Origin: an uncultured Prolixibacteraceae bacterium
Lineage (GTDB): Bacteria > Bacteroidota > Bacteroidia > Bacteroidales > Prolixibacteraceae
NCBI GenBank assembly: GCA_913063265.1
Contig: CAJXZG010000062.1
Coordinates: 1 to 33,633 of the forward strand
Reading direction: 5' to 3'
Length of the DNA stretch: 33,633 bases
Below the pieces are notes generated by a model. The model did no database searches and was not told the DNA's origin. It saw nothing but the letters and a program-made list of their open reading frames with translations. A program made the position numbers and the translations under genes. Positions 23,308 through 32,888 of this stretch are shown piece after piece. Within the stretch, counting starts at the first letter, position 1. The number at the start of each line of letters is the position of its first letter.

Positions 23308-24259
23308 ATTCATATTCCATTGTTATTTTTGAACCGTAAGATCGATCTTCCAGTTTTTTAGCTTCTGTAATAACACTTTTTTCACCGCCATTTTTTATAA
23401 AGTCAAGGCATGCCAGAATTTTTGGTCTCATTGTACCTTCGGCAAAAGTATCATCTTCCAGATATTTTACCGTATCAGCATAGTTTAAAAATTCGAGTTT
23501 CTCCTGTGTTGGCAAACCAAAATCCTTGTAAATAAATGGTACATCTGTTAATACATAAAATTCATCGGCATTAATATTAGTAGCAAGTAAACTTGATGCC
23601 ATATCTTTATCAATAACTCCGTCAACAGTTCTTAAATCATTGTTTTCATCCCGGTATACAGGTATTCCGCCACCACCGGAAGCAATAACTATATTTCCGT
23701 TTTCCGCCAGATTTTGTATGGTTTCTTTATTAATAATTTCCAAAGGAACCGGTGATGGTACTACTCTTCGAAAACTGTTCATTTCCTTTGTTGAAGATTT
23801 GAAAACCCACTTGTGTTTGGCAGCCAGATCTTCAGCTTCTTGTTTTGAGTAAACTTTGCCTATTCTTTTTGAAGGATTTTCAAAAGCCGGATCGTTTTTA
23901 TCAACCTCAACCAGGGTAACCATTGTTATTACATTCTTCTTTATTCCATGTTTGTTTAAAATATTCCTGAGAATTCTTTCAATCATATAACCAATTCCAC
24001 CCTGTGAATCAGCGACACAAATATCAAGGGGCATAGGAGGAATATCGTATAATTGTGCTCCTGCATCGTTTCGCATTAAAATATTTCCAACCTGTGGACC
24101 ATTACCATGAGTGATTACCAATTCGTAACCATCTTTTATCAGATAAACAAGATTTTCGATAGTTTCTGCAGCATTAAGCTCTTGTTGTTCAATCGTTCCC
24201 TCTTCATTATTGCGAAGAATTGCATTTCCACCAAAGGCAATTACAGCAAGTTTTTTCAT
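23306..24259 (-). CDS. arcC: Carbamate kinase
   Basis: This 317-aa protein starts from the ATG at 24259 (MKKLAVIAFGGNAIL). The frame can be extended 24 codons upstream to a TTG, but the family begins at KLAVIAFGGNA, so the ATG is preferred. The enzyme transfers phosphate from carbamoyl phosphate to ADP to give ATP, the last step of the arginine deiminase route. Motifs are AFGGNAI, THGNGPQVGNIL, DICVADSQGGIGYMIE, ASGGGGIPVY and VDGVIDKDMASSLLA. It is cytoplasmic and of normal length. It is upstream of the ornithine carbamoyltransferase with a 108-bp gap that holds an inverted repeat, so the pair is probably one operon. Confidence 0.94.
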   Translation of the reverse strand: MKKLAVIAFGGNAILRNNEEGTIEQQELNAAETIENLVYLIKDGYELVITHGNGPQVGNILMRNDAGAQLYDIPPMPLDICVADSQGGIGYMIERILRNILNKHGIKKNVITMVTLVEVDKNDPAFENPSKRIGKVYSKQEAEDLAAKHKWVFKSSTKEMNSFRRVVPSPVPLEIINKETIQNLAENGNIVIASGGGGIPVYRDENNDLRTVDGVIDKDMASSLLATNINADEFYVLTDVPFIYKDFGLPTQEKLEFLNYADTVKYLEDDTFAEGTMRPKILACLDFIKNGGEKSVITEAKKLEDRSYGSKITMEYE

Positions 24260-24707
24260 CTTTTTAAAATTGTTTATTTGCCAGGATAAATACGTAACTC
24301 GTATAAGTTGAATTATTGACTTATTTCTCAAAAAATTATTAAACTCGTTACCATAGTTATTTTCCTAATACCTAAACTTTAATTTTTACGTTACATTTTT
24401 ATCGGATATTAACACTATTATCCTTTTAGTATTGTTGCATTTCAAACAAACATATAAATTCAAATTGATAAAAAAAGTGTGAATTTGTCAGTTTTTGAAT
24501 AGCATATGTATTTATAAAACAGGCGTTTCTTTTATGAAATTTCGATTATAAAATTTATGACATTGAAATATTACAAATTGAAATAAGTAAAGGTTAATTA
24601 TTAACAGCTTTTTCTTAAAAGCTTTGTGGTGCAGCGAAAATTTCAATCCCAAATCCTTAGTTTTTTTGCTTAAATTTGCGGCTTGACTTCATTATAAAAT
24701 TCATTAA
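24260..24707. other. Long intergenic region between arcC and ftsK
   Basis: This 448-bp, very AT-rich spacer lies between divergent genes. It has a short hairpin AGCTTTT-TCTT-AAAAGCT (24606-24623) without a T run, and the ftsK -7 box at 24671. I see no small gene, no RNA gene and no clear arcC promoter. Confidence 0.5.
24671..24678 (+). promoter_or_regulatory. -7 box of ftsK
   Basis: TAAATTTG, an exact TAnnTTTG, 29 bases before the ftsK start codon. The -33 region is not a clear TTG. Confidence 0.6.
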
Positions 24708-27128
24708 ATGGCATTAAAGAATAAAGGGCCTAAAAAATCGACTAATAAAAGGAAAGCTAAAAAGGCTCCTTTTTTAAAAAATGAAAAAGTCAGATTTATA
24801 ACCGGTACCATAATTATACTGGTTGCGGTTTATTTTTTAATTGCTTTTATTTCGTTTCTTTTTTACGGAGCAGCAGATCAAAGCAAACTTGATTTAAGCT
24901 GGTCTGAACTTGTTTTTAACCGGGAGATAAAAGTTGAAAACAAAGCGGGAAAAACAGGAGCCTGGATTGCAGAAACTGTTATCAACAAAGGATTCGGAAT
25001 CGCATCTTTTTTATTCATTTATATTTTAACAATTTCCGGATTAAGAATTATCAATCGAAGTTTTGTTAGATTCAGGCGAAACTTTGTATATAGCCTGGTA
25101 ACTCTGATTTGGTTTTCCTTGGCTTTTGGATTACTGTTTACCAAGTCAGAAAATGGATCCTTTATTTACTGGGGAGGACAATATGGTTATGTTTTAAGTA
25201 CTTGGTTGAGTACATTGATTGGATTTGTCGGAATGGTTTTTTTGTTAATCATCACCGGTCTCATACTGGTAATTGTACGATTTGAAAACTCGTATTCCTT
25301 TTTTAAGGATTTCTTTACAAGAAGGAAGAAAACAACTCAGCATGGACCTTTAATTGGGGAGGAACAGCGAATTTCGGAAGAGCTTGTGATTGAAGATAAC
25401 AGCATATCGAAAGTCATTGAAGATGATGATGTTGTTAAAGCAATCTTTGAACCCGACAGTTCTGAAGATACGGAGGAAATTGGGATGGAAATTGCAAGAG
25501 AAGAAGAAATGGCGGATATTAAATCAGGGACGGAAGATGAAGGGGAGGATTTGAATTTGTCAGTTGTTCAAAAAAAGGAAGATGAAATTGCCGAAGTCGA
25601 TGCTGCCTCGGTAGAGGAATTGGAGGATTATGATCCAACACTTGACTTATCTGATTATAAATTTCCAACCATCGATTTATTAGAGGATCATAAATTCGGA
25701 AATGCTGAAGTTACCAATGAAGAACTAATTTCAAATAAAAATAAAATTGTTGAGACCTTACGTCATTATAAAATTGAAATCACTAAAATCAGGGCGACAA
25801 TTGGTCCAACAATTACTTTGTATGAAATTGTACCGGCTCCGGGTATTAGAATTGCAAAAATTAAAAATCTGGAGGATGACATTGCTTTAAGTCTGGCAGC
25901 TTTAGGGATTCGGATAATTGCACCAATACCAGGTCGTGGAACTATCGGTATAGAAGTTCCCAACCAGCATCCTGAGGTGGTTTCAATGCACTCGATAATA
26001 GGATCGAAAAAATTTCAGGAATCAAATGCCGAGCTGCCAATTGCAATGGGAAAAACCATATCGAATGAAACTTATATTTTCGATTTGGCAAAAATGCCGC
26101 ACATTTTGGTAGCCGGTGCTACCGGACAGGGTAAATCAGTCGGTATTAATGTAATTATTACTTCGTTGCTTTATAAAAAGCATCCATCGCAACTTAAATT
26201 TGTATTTATCGATCCAAAAAAGGTTGAGTTGAACCTTTATTCGGTTATAGAGAAACACTACCTTGCAAAATTGCCTGACGAAGAGGAACCTGTTATAACC
26301 GATATCCAGAAAGTAAAAAACACACTGAATTCACTTAACATTGAAATGGATAACAGGTATGACTTGCTTAAAAGAGCTCATGCCCGTAACGTCAAAGAAT
26401 ACAACAAAAAATTTATCAGTAGAAAATTAAATCCAAATAAGGGGCATAAATACATGCCTTACATTGTAGTTATTATCGACGAATTTGCTGATTTGATAAT
26501 GACAGCCGGAAAGGAAATAGAATTGCCAATTGCAAGAATTGCTCAATTGGCAAGGGCAGTAGGAATTCATATGATTATTGCAACCCAACGTCCATCGGTA
26601 ACCATTATCACCGGTGTTATTAAAGCTAATTTCCCTGCCAGAATTGCCTTTAAAGTGGCATCGATGATTGATTCACGAACCATTCTGGATCAGCCAGGTG
26701 CAAACCAGTTGATAGGAAAAGGAGATATGTTGATCTCAGCAAATAGCGACATTTCACGTGTACAATGTGCTTTTGTGGATACACCGGAAGTTGAAAGTAT
26801 TTGTTCTTTTATTTCTGAGCAAAGGGGCTATCCTACCGCGTTTGAACTTCCTGAGTATGTTGGGGAGGATGAAGTTGGACCAGGTGAAGTAGATCTGAAC
26901 AACACGGATGAAATGTTTGAAGATGCAGCGCGGGTAGTAGTTTCAAATCAGATGGGATCGACATCGATGATTCAAAGAAAATTTTCGATTGGTTACAACC
27001 GGGCAGGAAGAATTATGGATCAGCTTGAGGCCGCAGGTATTGTTGGCCCGAGTGAAGGAAGTAAAGCCAGACAGGTATTAATTCAGGATGAATACAGTTT
27101 GGAACAGTTATTGAATAACTTAAATTAA
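24708..27128 (+). CDS. ftsK: DNA translocase FtsK/SpoIIIE
   Basis: This 806-aa septal DNA pump moves the chromosome terminus at cell division and helps Xer recombination. A Lys-rich start leads to four membrane helices (about 30-50, 100-115, 125-145 and 165-190). A charged, acidic linker (about 200-310) follows, then the motor. The motor has the Walker A motif AGATGQGKSVG (about 468-478), Walker B VVIIDEFADLIM (about 585-597) and ATQRPSVTIITG. The C-terminal gamma winged helix, which reads DNA polarity sequences, begins around FSIGYNRAGRIMDQLEAAGI and ends near KARQVLI. It is followed at 102 bp by a LolA-like gene, a neighbour order common in Bacteroidota. A XerC/D-type recombinase lies 3 kb downstream. 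Confidence 0.96.
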   Translation: MALKNKGPKKSTNKRKAKKAPFLKNEKVRFITGTIIILVAVYFLIAFISFLFYGAADQSKLDLSWSELVFNREIKVENKAGKTGAWIAETVINKGFGIASFLFIYILTISGLRIINRSFVRFRRNFVYSLVTLIWFSLAFGLLFTKSENGSFIYWGGQYGYVLSTWLSTLIGFVGMVFLLIITGLILVIVRFENSYSFFKDFFTRRKKTTQHGPLIGEEQRISEELVIEDNSISKVIEDDDVVKAIFEPDSSEDTEEIGMEIAREEEMADIKSGTEDEGEDLNLSVVQKKEDEIAEVDAASVEELEDYDPTLDLSDYKFPTIDLLEDHKFGNAEVTNEELISNKNKIVETLRHYKIEITKIRATIGPTITLYEIVPAPGIRIAKIKNLEDDIALSLAALGIRIIAPIPGRGTIGIEVPNQHPEVVSMHSIIGSKKFQESNAELPIAMGKTISNETYIFDLAKMPHILVAGATGQGKSVGINVIITSLLYKKHPSQLKFVFIDPKKVELNLYSVIEKHYLAKLPDEEEPVITDIQKVKNTLNSLNIEMDNRYDLLKRAHARNVKEYNKKFISRKLNPNKGHKYMPYIVVIIDEFADLIMTAGKEIELPIARIAQLARAVGIHMIIATQRPSVTIITGVIKANFPARIAFKVASMIDSRTILDQPGANQLIGKGDMLISANSDISRVQCAFVDTPEVESICSFISEQRGYPTAFELPEYVGEDEVGPGEVDLNNTDEMFEDAARVVVSNQMGSTSMIQRKFSIGYNRAGRIMDQLEAAGIVGPSEGSKARQVLIQDEYSLEQLLNNLN

Positions 27129-27181
27129 AAAAACACTCAAATTAAAGGGGCATAATAAAAGTCTTTTACTACTTGGAGAAA

Positions 27182-27189
27182 TAGCTTTG
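27182..27189 (+). promoter_or_regulatory. -7 box of the LolA-like gene
   Basis: TAGCTTTG matches TAnnTTTG exactly, 41 bases before the start codon. No TTG stands at the usual -33 distance, so the gene may also be read from ftsK. Confidence 0.5.
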
Positions 27190-27230
27190 AGAGTTAAATG
27201 AGTCAGTATTAGAATAAAAATTACAGAGGA

Positions 27231-27881
27231 ATGAAAAGCGTATATTTACTTATAACCGTATTGTTATTGTCAATTTTATCGGTTGCGCAGGAAGATGAAA
27301 AATCAAAAAAAATATTGGATGAAGTAACGGAAAAGGCAAAAACATTTAAAACCATTTCGGCCGATTTCACTTTTTCAATGGTAAACAAAGAAATGGATAT
27401 CGATGAAAGAAATGAGGGTACCATAAAACTTAAGGGTAAAAAATATGTTGTTGACCTTCCGGAAACAGGCATTACTGTTTATTCCGATGGCGAAACAGTA
27501 TGGAATTATATGGAACAGGGAAACCAGGTAACTGTTTCTACAATTGAAGATGCAGGTAGCGAATTAATGGATCCGTCTTCAGTTTTCAGCATTTATGAAA
27601 AAGGTTTTCAGTCGAAATTTATAGCCGAAAAAAATGTGGATGGCAAAGCAGTATATCAAATTGATTTATTCCCGGAGGAAGATATTTATGATGTTTCAAA
27701 AATTACCATTGAAATCAATAAGTCAACCATGATGATTCAATCAGCTCTGCTTTTGGGAACCGATGAAAATGTTTATGGTATAGTTGTTAAAAAGATGAAA
27801 ACAAACCAGGATATTCCTGATTCAGACTTTCATTTTGAAGAAAGTAATTATCCTGATGTAGAGGTTATTGATTTGCGTTAA
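27231..27881 (+). CDS. LolA-like outer-membrane lipoprotein carrier
   Basis: This 216-aa periplasmic protein has a Sec signal (MKSVYLLITVLLLSILSVAQ, cleavage near 19). The body has the LolA half-barrel pattern: a helix (KILDEVTEKAKTFKTISADF), then beta strands FTFSMVNK, GTIKLKGKKYVVDLP, GITVYSDGETVWNYM and QVTVSTIED, and a C-terminal ITIEINKSTMMIQSALLLG. LolA ferries lipoproteins from the inner to the outer membrane. It is directly after ftsK, an arrangement often seen in the phylum. Sequence similarity in the family is low, but the W-NY motif and strand order support the call. Confidence 0.87.
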   Translation: MKSVYLLITVLLLSILSVAQEDEKSKKILDEVTEKAKTFKTISADFTFSMVNKEMDIDERNEGTIKLKGKKYVVDLPETGITVYSDGETVWNYMEQGNQVTVSTIEDAGSELMDPSSVFSIYEKGFQSKFIAEKNVDGKAVYQIDLFPEEDIYDVSKITIEINKSTMMIQSALLLGTDENVYGIVVKKMKTNQDIPDSDFHFEESNYPDVEVIDLR

Positions 27882-27913
27882 AAACAATCAGTTAATAATT
27901 ATGATTTGTTTTT
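27880..27913. terminator. AT-rich hairpin between the convergent lolA-like and pyk genes
   Basis: AAAAACAATCA (27880-27890) pairs with TGATTTGTTTTT (27902-27913) with one bulged base and an 11-base loop. It fills nearly all of the 35-bp gap and ends in T/A runs on both strands, so it may stop both genes. Confidence 0.6.
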
Positions 27914-27916
27914 CTT

Positions 27917-29323
27917 TTATGGTTTTGAAAAAAGCTTACTGGCTTTTGAAACTTCAATAAAGGATGCACCGGCATCTTCACCAAATCTTCCACCAATATA
28001 AATTACCAGGTCATCCATTTTTAATACTCCATCGTTTACCAACTCCTGAATAGCAGCTTTTTGAATTTTCATTTTATTCTTTTTGGTTTCCAGGAAAGAG
28101 GCATGAATTCCAAAAGATAGTGCCATTTCACGAACTACATGATGTGAGTGACATTTGACATAAACCGGGAAAATTGAACGGTGAGCGGCCAGATAACGTC
28201 CTGTTTTACCTGTTGTTGTAGATGTAACAATAGCCTTTGGTTTTAGCTCGCGAGCCGAACGTACTGCCGATTGAGCCAGATAAGCAGGAATATCATGTTT
28301 TGAAGGAATTACCAATTCTCTTTTATCACGGTCAGGTTCAACCTCCCGCGCAATATTAGCCATAACTTTTACTGCTTCCACAGGGTATTTACCATAAGCT
28401 GTTTCGCCACTTAGCATAATAGCATCGGTGCCAATATAAATTGCGCTTGCAACATCGCTAACTTCTGCACGTGTCGGGCGTGGATGTTCTATCATACTAT
28501 GAAGCATTTGTGTGGCAATAATTACGGGTTTTTGGTAGAACATTGCACGTCGAACCAGATTTCGCTGTACAGCCGGTATTTTTTCCTCTGCCAACTCAAT
28601 TCCCAAATCTCCACGTGCAACCATAATGCCATAAGCAACTTCCAATATTTCATCTATGTTCTCAACACCTTCCAGGTTCTCAATTTTTGCTATAATTTTT
28701 ATTTTGCTATTGTGATTATCCAAAACTTTTTGCACTTCATGAATATCTTCTTTATTTCGAACAAAAGAGTGTGCAATAAAATCAAGATTATTTTCAACAG
28801 CAAAATCAATAAATTCTATATCTCTCTGGGTAAGGGAAGGAAGCTTAATCTCAACACCAGGTACATTTATACTTTTTCGTTTCTTTACAATTCCCGAGTT
28901 TTCAACCTTACATAAAAGGTATCGTATATGTTTTTCTTCAACAGATAGTCCAATATCACCATCGTCGATAAGAATTTTATCGCCTACTTTCAGGTCATTT
29001 ACAAAACCTTTATAATTCACACAAATATTTCGGATACCATCCACTACACCGGTAGAGTAAGATAAGGTAACAATATCACCTTCTTCAACTTCAGTGTCGG
29101 TAAGAGTTTGACATGTTCTTATTTCAGGCCCTTTTGTGTCAATTAAGATTGCTATTTTTTCTGATACCTTTCGGATGTTATTGATTAATATTTTACCTGA
29201 CTCTTTGGTTATATGCGCCGTGTTTATTCTGGCAACATTCATTCCTGCTTCATGTAACGATTTAATAAATTCAACATCACATCGTTGGTCAGAAATGGTT
29301 GCTACGATTTTCGTTTGTCTCAT
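27917..29323 (-). CDS. pyk: Pyruvate kinase
   Basis: This 468-aa glycolytic enzyme converts phosphoenolpyruvate + ADP to pyruvate + ATP. Signature segments are ARINTAH (usual ARxNxSH), ILIDTKGPEIRT, IIAKIENLEGVENIDEI with the catalytic lysine, MVARGDLGIELAEEKIP, IIATQMLHSMIEHPRPTRAE and DAIMLSGETAYGKYP. A C-terminal allosteric-type domain (about 340-468) ends near GASFIEVSKASKLF. Length is close to the standard 470-480. It faces the lolA-like gene across a hairpin and has an exact -7 box upstream. Together with PckA in this window it acts at the phosphoenolpyruvate node. Confidence 0.96.
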   Translation of the reverse strand: MRQTKIVATISDQRCDVEFIKSLHEAGMNVARINTAHITKESGKILINNIRKVSEKIAILIDTKGPEIRTCQTLTDTEVEEGDIVTLSYSTGVVDGIRNICVNYKGFVNDLKVGDKILIDDGDIGLSVEEKHIRYLLCKVENSGIVKKRKSINVPGVEIKLPSLTQRDIEFIDFAVENNLDFIAHSFVRNKEDIHEVQKVLDNHNSKIKIIAKIENLEGVENIDEILEVAYGIMVARGDLGIELAEEKIPAVQRNLVRRAMFYQKPVIIATQMLHSMIEHPRPTRAEVSDVASAIYIGTDAIMLSGETAYGKYPVEAVKVMANIAREVEPDRDKRELVIPSKHDIPAYLAQSAVRSARELKPKAIVTSTTTGKTGRYLAAHRSIFPVYVKCHSHHVVREMALSFGIHASFLETKKNKMKIQKAAIQELVNDGVLKMDDLVIYIGGRFGEDAGASFIEVSKASKLFSKP

Positions 29324-29342
29324 TAATCTTGATTTTAAAATT

Positions 29343-29350
29343 CAAAGGTA
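29343..29350 (-). promoter_or_regulatory. -7 box of pyk
   Basis: On the minus strand TACCTTTG, an exact TAnnTTTG, 19 bases before the pyk start codon. The -33 element is not clear. Confidence 0.6.
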
Positions 29351-29444
29351 TGGTATAAAATTGTTATAATCCATTTTCAATTATAACATCAGTCAAATTT
29401 AACAAACGAAAATTTTAACTATTAAATATTTTTGACAGGAATAC

Positions 29445-29861
29445 TTATTTTGAAATACTTAATACTGCCAGCCGATAAGAGTCGAGACCAAATCCCATAA
29501 TACATCCTTTACATACAGGGCCAATTATTGATTTATGACGGAAATCTTCGCGCGTTAGTGTGTTTGAAATATGCACTTCGATAACTTCTGTATTTACACC
29601 CGAAATTGCATCTCTTATTGCTACAGATGTATGAGTATAGGCACCTGCATTAATAATGATTCCATCATAATCGAATCCGTATTCGTGAATTTTACTAACA
29701 ATTTCACCTTCAATATTGGATTGGTAATAACTTAATTCAATACCGGGAAAGTTTTCCTTTAAGTTTTCAAAATATGTTTCAAAAGATTGAGACCCGTAAA
29801 TATTGGTTTCGCGTTTACCAAGCAGGTTTAAATTGGGGCCGTTTATGATTAATATTTTCAT
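29445..29861 (-). CDS. aroQ: 3-Dehydroquinate dehydratase, type II
   Basis: This 138-aa enzyme dehydrates 3-dehydroquinate to 3-dehydroshikimate in aromatic amino acid synthesis. Motifs are INGPNLNLLGKRETNIYG (6-23, with R17 and the catalytic Y22), NAGAYTHTSVAIRDAI (71-86), EVHISN with the catalytic H97, and REDFRHKS with R108. Its length is normal for the dodecameric type II enzymes. It is divergent from the recombinase gene at 30084, a pairing often seen in Bacteroidota. Confidence 0.96.
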   Translation of the reverse strand: MKILIINGPNLNLLGKRETNIYGSQSFETYFENLKENFPGIELSYYQSNIEGEIVSKIHEYGFDYDGIIINAGAYTHTSVAIRDAISGVNTEVIEVHISNTLTREDFRHKSIIGPVCKGCIMGFGLDSYRLAVLSISK

Positions 29862-30083
29862 TTTTTTTAACTTTTTTATGAACTTAATATTTGTTACAAA
29901 TAATTAATAAATAAAGCTTCGCGATACCAAATACCACAAGGTTTAATGCTATTTCTAAATTAATATTTTTTATGTAACTTTATATATTACTTAACGTAAT
30001 GATGTATTATAATTGCTTAAACTATTCTGAAATAGAATTGTTTATATGTTAGCAATTGAATGTAAAATTAAAAAAAGAAAGCT

Positions 30084-30983
30084 ATGAATTGGGAGGAAGG
30101 GAAAAAAGGTTTTGAAAATTATTTAAGACTTGAAAAATCATTATCACAAAATTCGGTAGCAGCATGCGTTAACGATATCACCAAATTAATTACGTATCTC
30201 GAAGCGAATTATTCAAAGGTAAATCCGTTAAAAGTAAAACTTGAGCAACTTAAAGGATTTATTGCATGGTTAAATGAAAAGGATATCAGTCCAAGAACAC
30301 AGGCACGGACAATCTCCGGAATTAAATCGTTTTACAAATACCTTTTAATAGAAGGTAAATTGATGAGTGATCCTACTGCTTTAATTGAAACACCAAAGAT
30401 TGGCAGAAAACTTCCTGATGTTTTATCCATGGAAGAAATTGACAGCCTTATAAATGCAGTGGATTTGGCTAAACCGGAAGGACAAAGAAACAAAGCTATG
30501 CTGGAAACACTTTACAGTTGTGGATTACGTGTTTCTGAACTTGTAAATCTCAAAATTACAAATCTTTTCTTTGAACAGGGATTTATTAAAGTTGAAGGAA
30601 AAGGAGATAAGGAAAGACTGGTACCGGTAAGCAGCAAGGCAATAGAAGAAGTGAATCGCTATTTAAACGTTTATCGGAAGAAACTAAACGTAGCAAAAGA
30701 CAGTGAAAATATCCTCTTTTTAAACCGGAGGGGAAAGAAACTAAGCAGAGTAATGATTTTTACTATTATTAAAAATCTGGCTGAAAAAGTAGGTATGAAA
30801 AAAAGTATCAGTCCGCATACTTTCAGGCATTCATTTGCCACTCATCTTATTAATGGTGGAGCAGATTTGAGGGCAGTTCAGGAAATGCTGGGACATGAAT
30901 CTATATTGACTACTGAAATTTATACACATTTAGATAAAGATTATCTGAAGAGTACAATTCAGCAATTCCATCCACGCTCATAA
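30084..30983 (+). CDS. xerD: Tyrosine recombinase XerC/XerD
   Basis: This 299-aa site-specific recombinase resolves chromosome dimers at dif with FtsK. The N-terminal SAM-like core-binding domain spans about 5-90. The catalytic domain has R149 in SCGLRVSEL, K173 in GKGDKER, H245 and R248 in HTFRHSFATHL, H271 in MLGHESI and the nucleophile Y280 in EIYTHL. Length and the lack of extra domains fit housekeeping Xer and not a phage or island integrase. It lies between aroQ and pckA, away from any att-like repeat. XerC cannot be distinguished from XerD with certainty by eye, so the symbol is tentative. Confidence 0.9.
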   Translation: MNWEEGKKGFENYLRLEKSLSQNSVAACVNDITKLITYLEANYSKVNPLKVKLEQLKGFIAWLNEKDISPRTQARTISGIKSFYKYLLIEGKLMSDPTALIETPKIGRKLPDVLSMEEIDSLINAVDLAKPEGQRNKAMLETLYSCGLRVSELVNLKITNLFFEQGFIKVEGKGDKERLVPVSSKAIEEVNRYLNVYRKKLNVAKDSENILFLNRRGKKLSRVMIFTIIKNLAEKVGMKKSISPHTFRHSFATHLINGGADLRAVQEMLGHESILTTEIYTHLDKDYLKSTIQQFHPRS

Positions 30984-31002
30984 ATGAAATACACATTTGT
31001 TC

Positions 31003-31045
31003 AAAAGGGCATTTTGCTGGTTTACAAATAGCAAAATGCCCTTTT
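31003..31045 (+). terminator. Intrinsic terminator after the xer gene
   Basis: AAAAGGGCATTTTGCT (31003-31018) pairs perfectly with AGCAAAATGCCCTTTT (31030-31045) around an 11-base loop, followed by CTTTTTT. Confidence 0.93.
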
Positions 31046-31162
31046 CTTTTTTAACAAAACAAATTTGAACTTAATCAAATTTTAATTGTTAAGAGAATGT
31101 TTATTCGATACGCTAAAGCCGGTAAATCAAAACACCAATCTAGTGTAATTCGAAAAAAGGAT

Positions 31163-31170
31163 TATTTTTG
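31163..31170 (+). promoter_or_regulatory. -7 box of pckA
   Basis: TATTTTTG, an exact TAnnTTTG, 57 bases before the pckA start codon. There is no TTG at the usual -33 distance. Confidence 0.5.
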
Positions 31171-31227
31171 TTCATCGATTGAAATATTGAAGAAAATTAC
31201 ATTTATTAAGTTAATTATTAGGTAGTT

Positions 31228-32832
31228 ATGACAAAAATCGATTTAACCAAGTATGGTATTTCAGGAACAACTGAGATTGTTCACAATCCATCTTATGAAC
31301 AACTTTTTGAAGAAGAAATGAACCCAAATCTTGAGGGTTTTGAAAAAGGGCAGCTAACAGAATTGGATGCTGTTAATGTAATGACCGGTATTTTTACTGG
31401 TCGTTCTCCTAAAGATAAATTTATTGTTAAAAATGCTGCTTCTGAAGACATGTGGTGGACTACCAAAGAGTCTCCAAACGACAACAAACCTGTATCGGAG
31501 GAAGCATGGGCTCATCTTAAAGAAATTACTACAAAACAACTTTCCAACAGTCGTTTGTTTGTTGTTGATACTTTTTTGGGTGCCAATAAAAACAGCCGAT
31601 TAAAAGTGCGTTTTATTATGCAGGTTGCATGGCAGGCACACTTTGTAACCAATATGTTCCTTCGTCCTTCAAAGGAAGAATTAGAAGCTTATGGTGAACC
31701 GGATTTTGTTGTAATGAATGCATCAAAAACTACCAATGAGCGTTGGCAGGAGTTTGGCATGAACTCAAACGTTTATACCGTGTTCAACATGGAAGAGAAA
31801 ATGCAGGTTATTGGTGGTAGCTGGTATGGTGGTGAAATGAAAAAAGGTATGTTTGCAATGATGAACTACTACTTGCCAAAAGCTGGTATGGCTGCAATGC
31901 ACTGTTCTGCAAACGTTGGTAAAGAAGGTGATGTTGCCATTTTCTTCGGACTTTCAGGAACAGGAAAAACTACACTTTCAACCGATTCAACCAGACAGTT
32001 AATTGGTGATGATGAGCACGGTTGGGATGATGATGGTATCTTCAACTTCGAAGGTGGATGTTATGCAAAAACTATCAATTTGGATAAAGAAGCAGAACCG
32101 GAAATTTATGGTGCAATCAAACGTAACGCTCTACTGGAAAATGTTACTGTTGATGAGAACGGCAAAATTGATTTTAACGACGGTTCGGTAACAGCAAACA
32201 CCCGTGTTTCTTATCCAATCTATCACATAGATAATATTGTTAAACCTGTTTCTAAATCAGGTCATGCTCAAAAAGTAATCTTTTTGTCAGCTGATGCTTT
32301 TGGGGTGCTTCCTCCGGTTGCAAAATTGACAAAAGAACAAACTAAATATCACTTCCTTTCAGGTTTTACTGCAAAACTTGCCGGAACTGAGCGTGGTGTA
32401 ACTACGCCACAACCTACTTTCTCTGCTTGTTTTGGTGCTGCTTTCTTAACATTACACCCTACAAAATATGGACAGGAGCTGGTGAAAAAAATGGAAGAGC
32501 ACGGAGCTGAGGCGTACCTTGTAAACACCGGTTGGAATGGAACCGGAAAACGTATTTCTATCCAGGATACTCGTGGTATCATCAACGCAATACTTGATGG
32601 TTCTATCGAAAATGCTCCAACCAAGAATTTACCGATCTTCAATCTTGAGATTCCAACTAAATTGAATGGTGTTGATACAGGTATTCTGGATCCACGTGAC
32701 ACCTATGCTGATGCAGCAGAGTGGGAAACAAAAGCAAAAGACCTGGGACAACGTTTTATCGATAACTTTGTTAAATATACTGACAACGAAGAAGGTAAGG
32801 CATTGGTTGCTGCTGGTCCTCAAGTTGACTAA
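31228..32832 (+). CDS. pckA: Phosphoenolpyruvate carboxykinase (ATP)
   Basis: This 534-aa enzyme interconverts oxaloacetate + ATP and phosphoenolpyruvate + CO2 + ADP. In many Bacteroidota it runs toward oxaloacetate during fermentation. Key segments are [20 protein letters not shown] with a metal-binding histidine, the P-loop [15 protein letters not shown] (about 239-253), the kinase-2 motif [22 protein letters not shown], and the nucleotide-binding [10 protein letters not shown] region near the C-terminus. Length matches the bacterial ATP-dependent family (about 530-540), not the GTP type. It is flanked by terminators on both sides, so it is a single-gene unit. Confidence 0.97.
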   Translation: MTKIDLTKYGISGTTEIVHNPSYEQLFEEEMNPNLEGFEKGQLTELDAVNVMTGIFTGRSPKDKFIVKNAASEDMWWTTKESPNDNKPVSEEAWAHLKEITTKQLSNSRLFVVDTFLGANKNSRLKVRFIMQVAWQAHFVTNMFLRPSKEELEAYGEPDFVVMNASKTTNERWQEFGMNSNVYTVFNMEEKMQVIGGSWYGGEMKKGMFAMMNYYLPKAGMAAMHCSANVGKEGDVAIFFGLSGTGKTTLSTDSTRQLIGDDEHGWDDDGIFNFEGGCYAKTINLDKEAEPEIYGAIKRNALLENVTVDENGKIDFNDGSVTANTRVSYPIYHIDNIVKPVSKSGHAQKVIFLSADAFGVLPPVAKLTKEQTKYHFLSGFTAKLAGTERGVTTPQPTFSACFGAAFLTLHPTKYGQELVKKMEEHGAEAYLVNTGWNGTGKRISIQDTRGIINAILDGSIENAPTKNLPIFNLEIPTKLNGVDTGILDPRDTYADAAEWETKAKDLGQRFIDNFVKYTDNEEGKALVAAGPQVD

Positions 32833-32856
32833 TAATAATATAGTTCAAGACATATT

Positions 32857-32884
32857 AAAACCTCTCCGATTGCGGGGAGGTTTT
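32857..32884. terminator. Bidirectional terminator between pckA and the epimerase gene
   Basis: AAAACCTCTCCG (32857-32868), loop ATTG, and CGGGGAGGTTTT (32873-32884) with one T-G pair, then more T residues. It can stop both convergent genes. Confidence 0.92.
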
Positions 32885-32888
32885 TTTA

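Noticed and set aside
24260..24331. 24-codon TTG-started extension of carbamate kinase
   Set aside because: The family begins at KLAVIAFGGNA; the extension is AT-rich spacer without conservation features.
28484..28915. 143-codon plus-strand frame opposite pyk
   Set aside because: Low-complexity Phe/Asn/Ile translation, antisense to a well-conserved enzyme.
30084..30983. Tyrosine recombinase as the integrase of an element linked to the ssrA-like remnant
   Set aside because: It has the size and form of a housekeeping Xer protein, lies 29 kb away among core genes and has no att-like repeat beside it.
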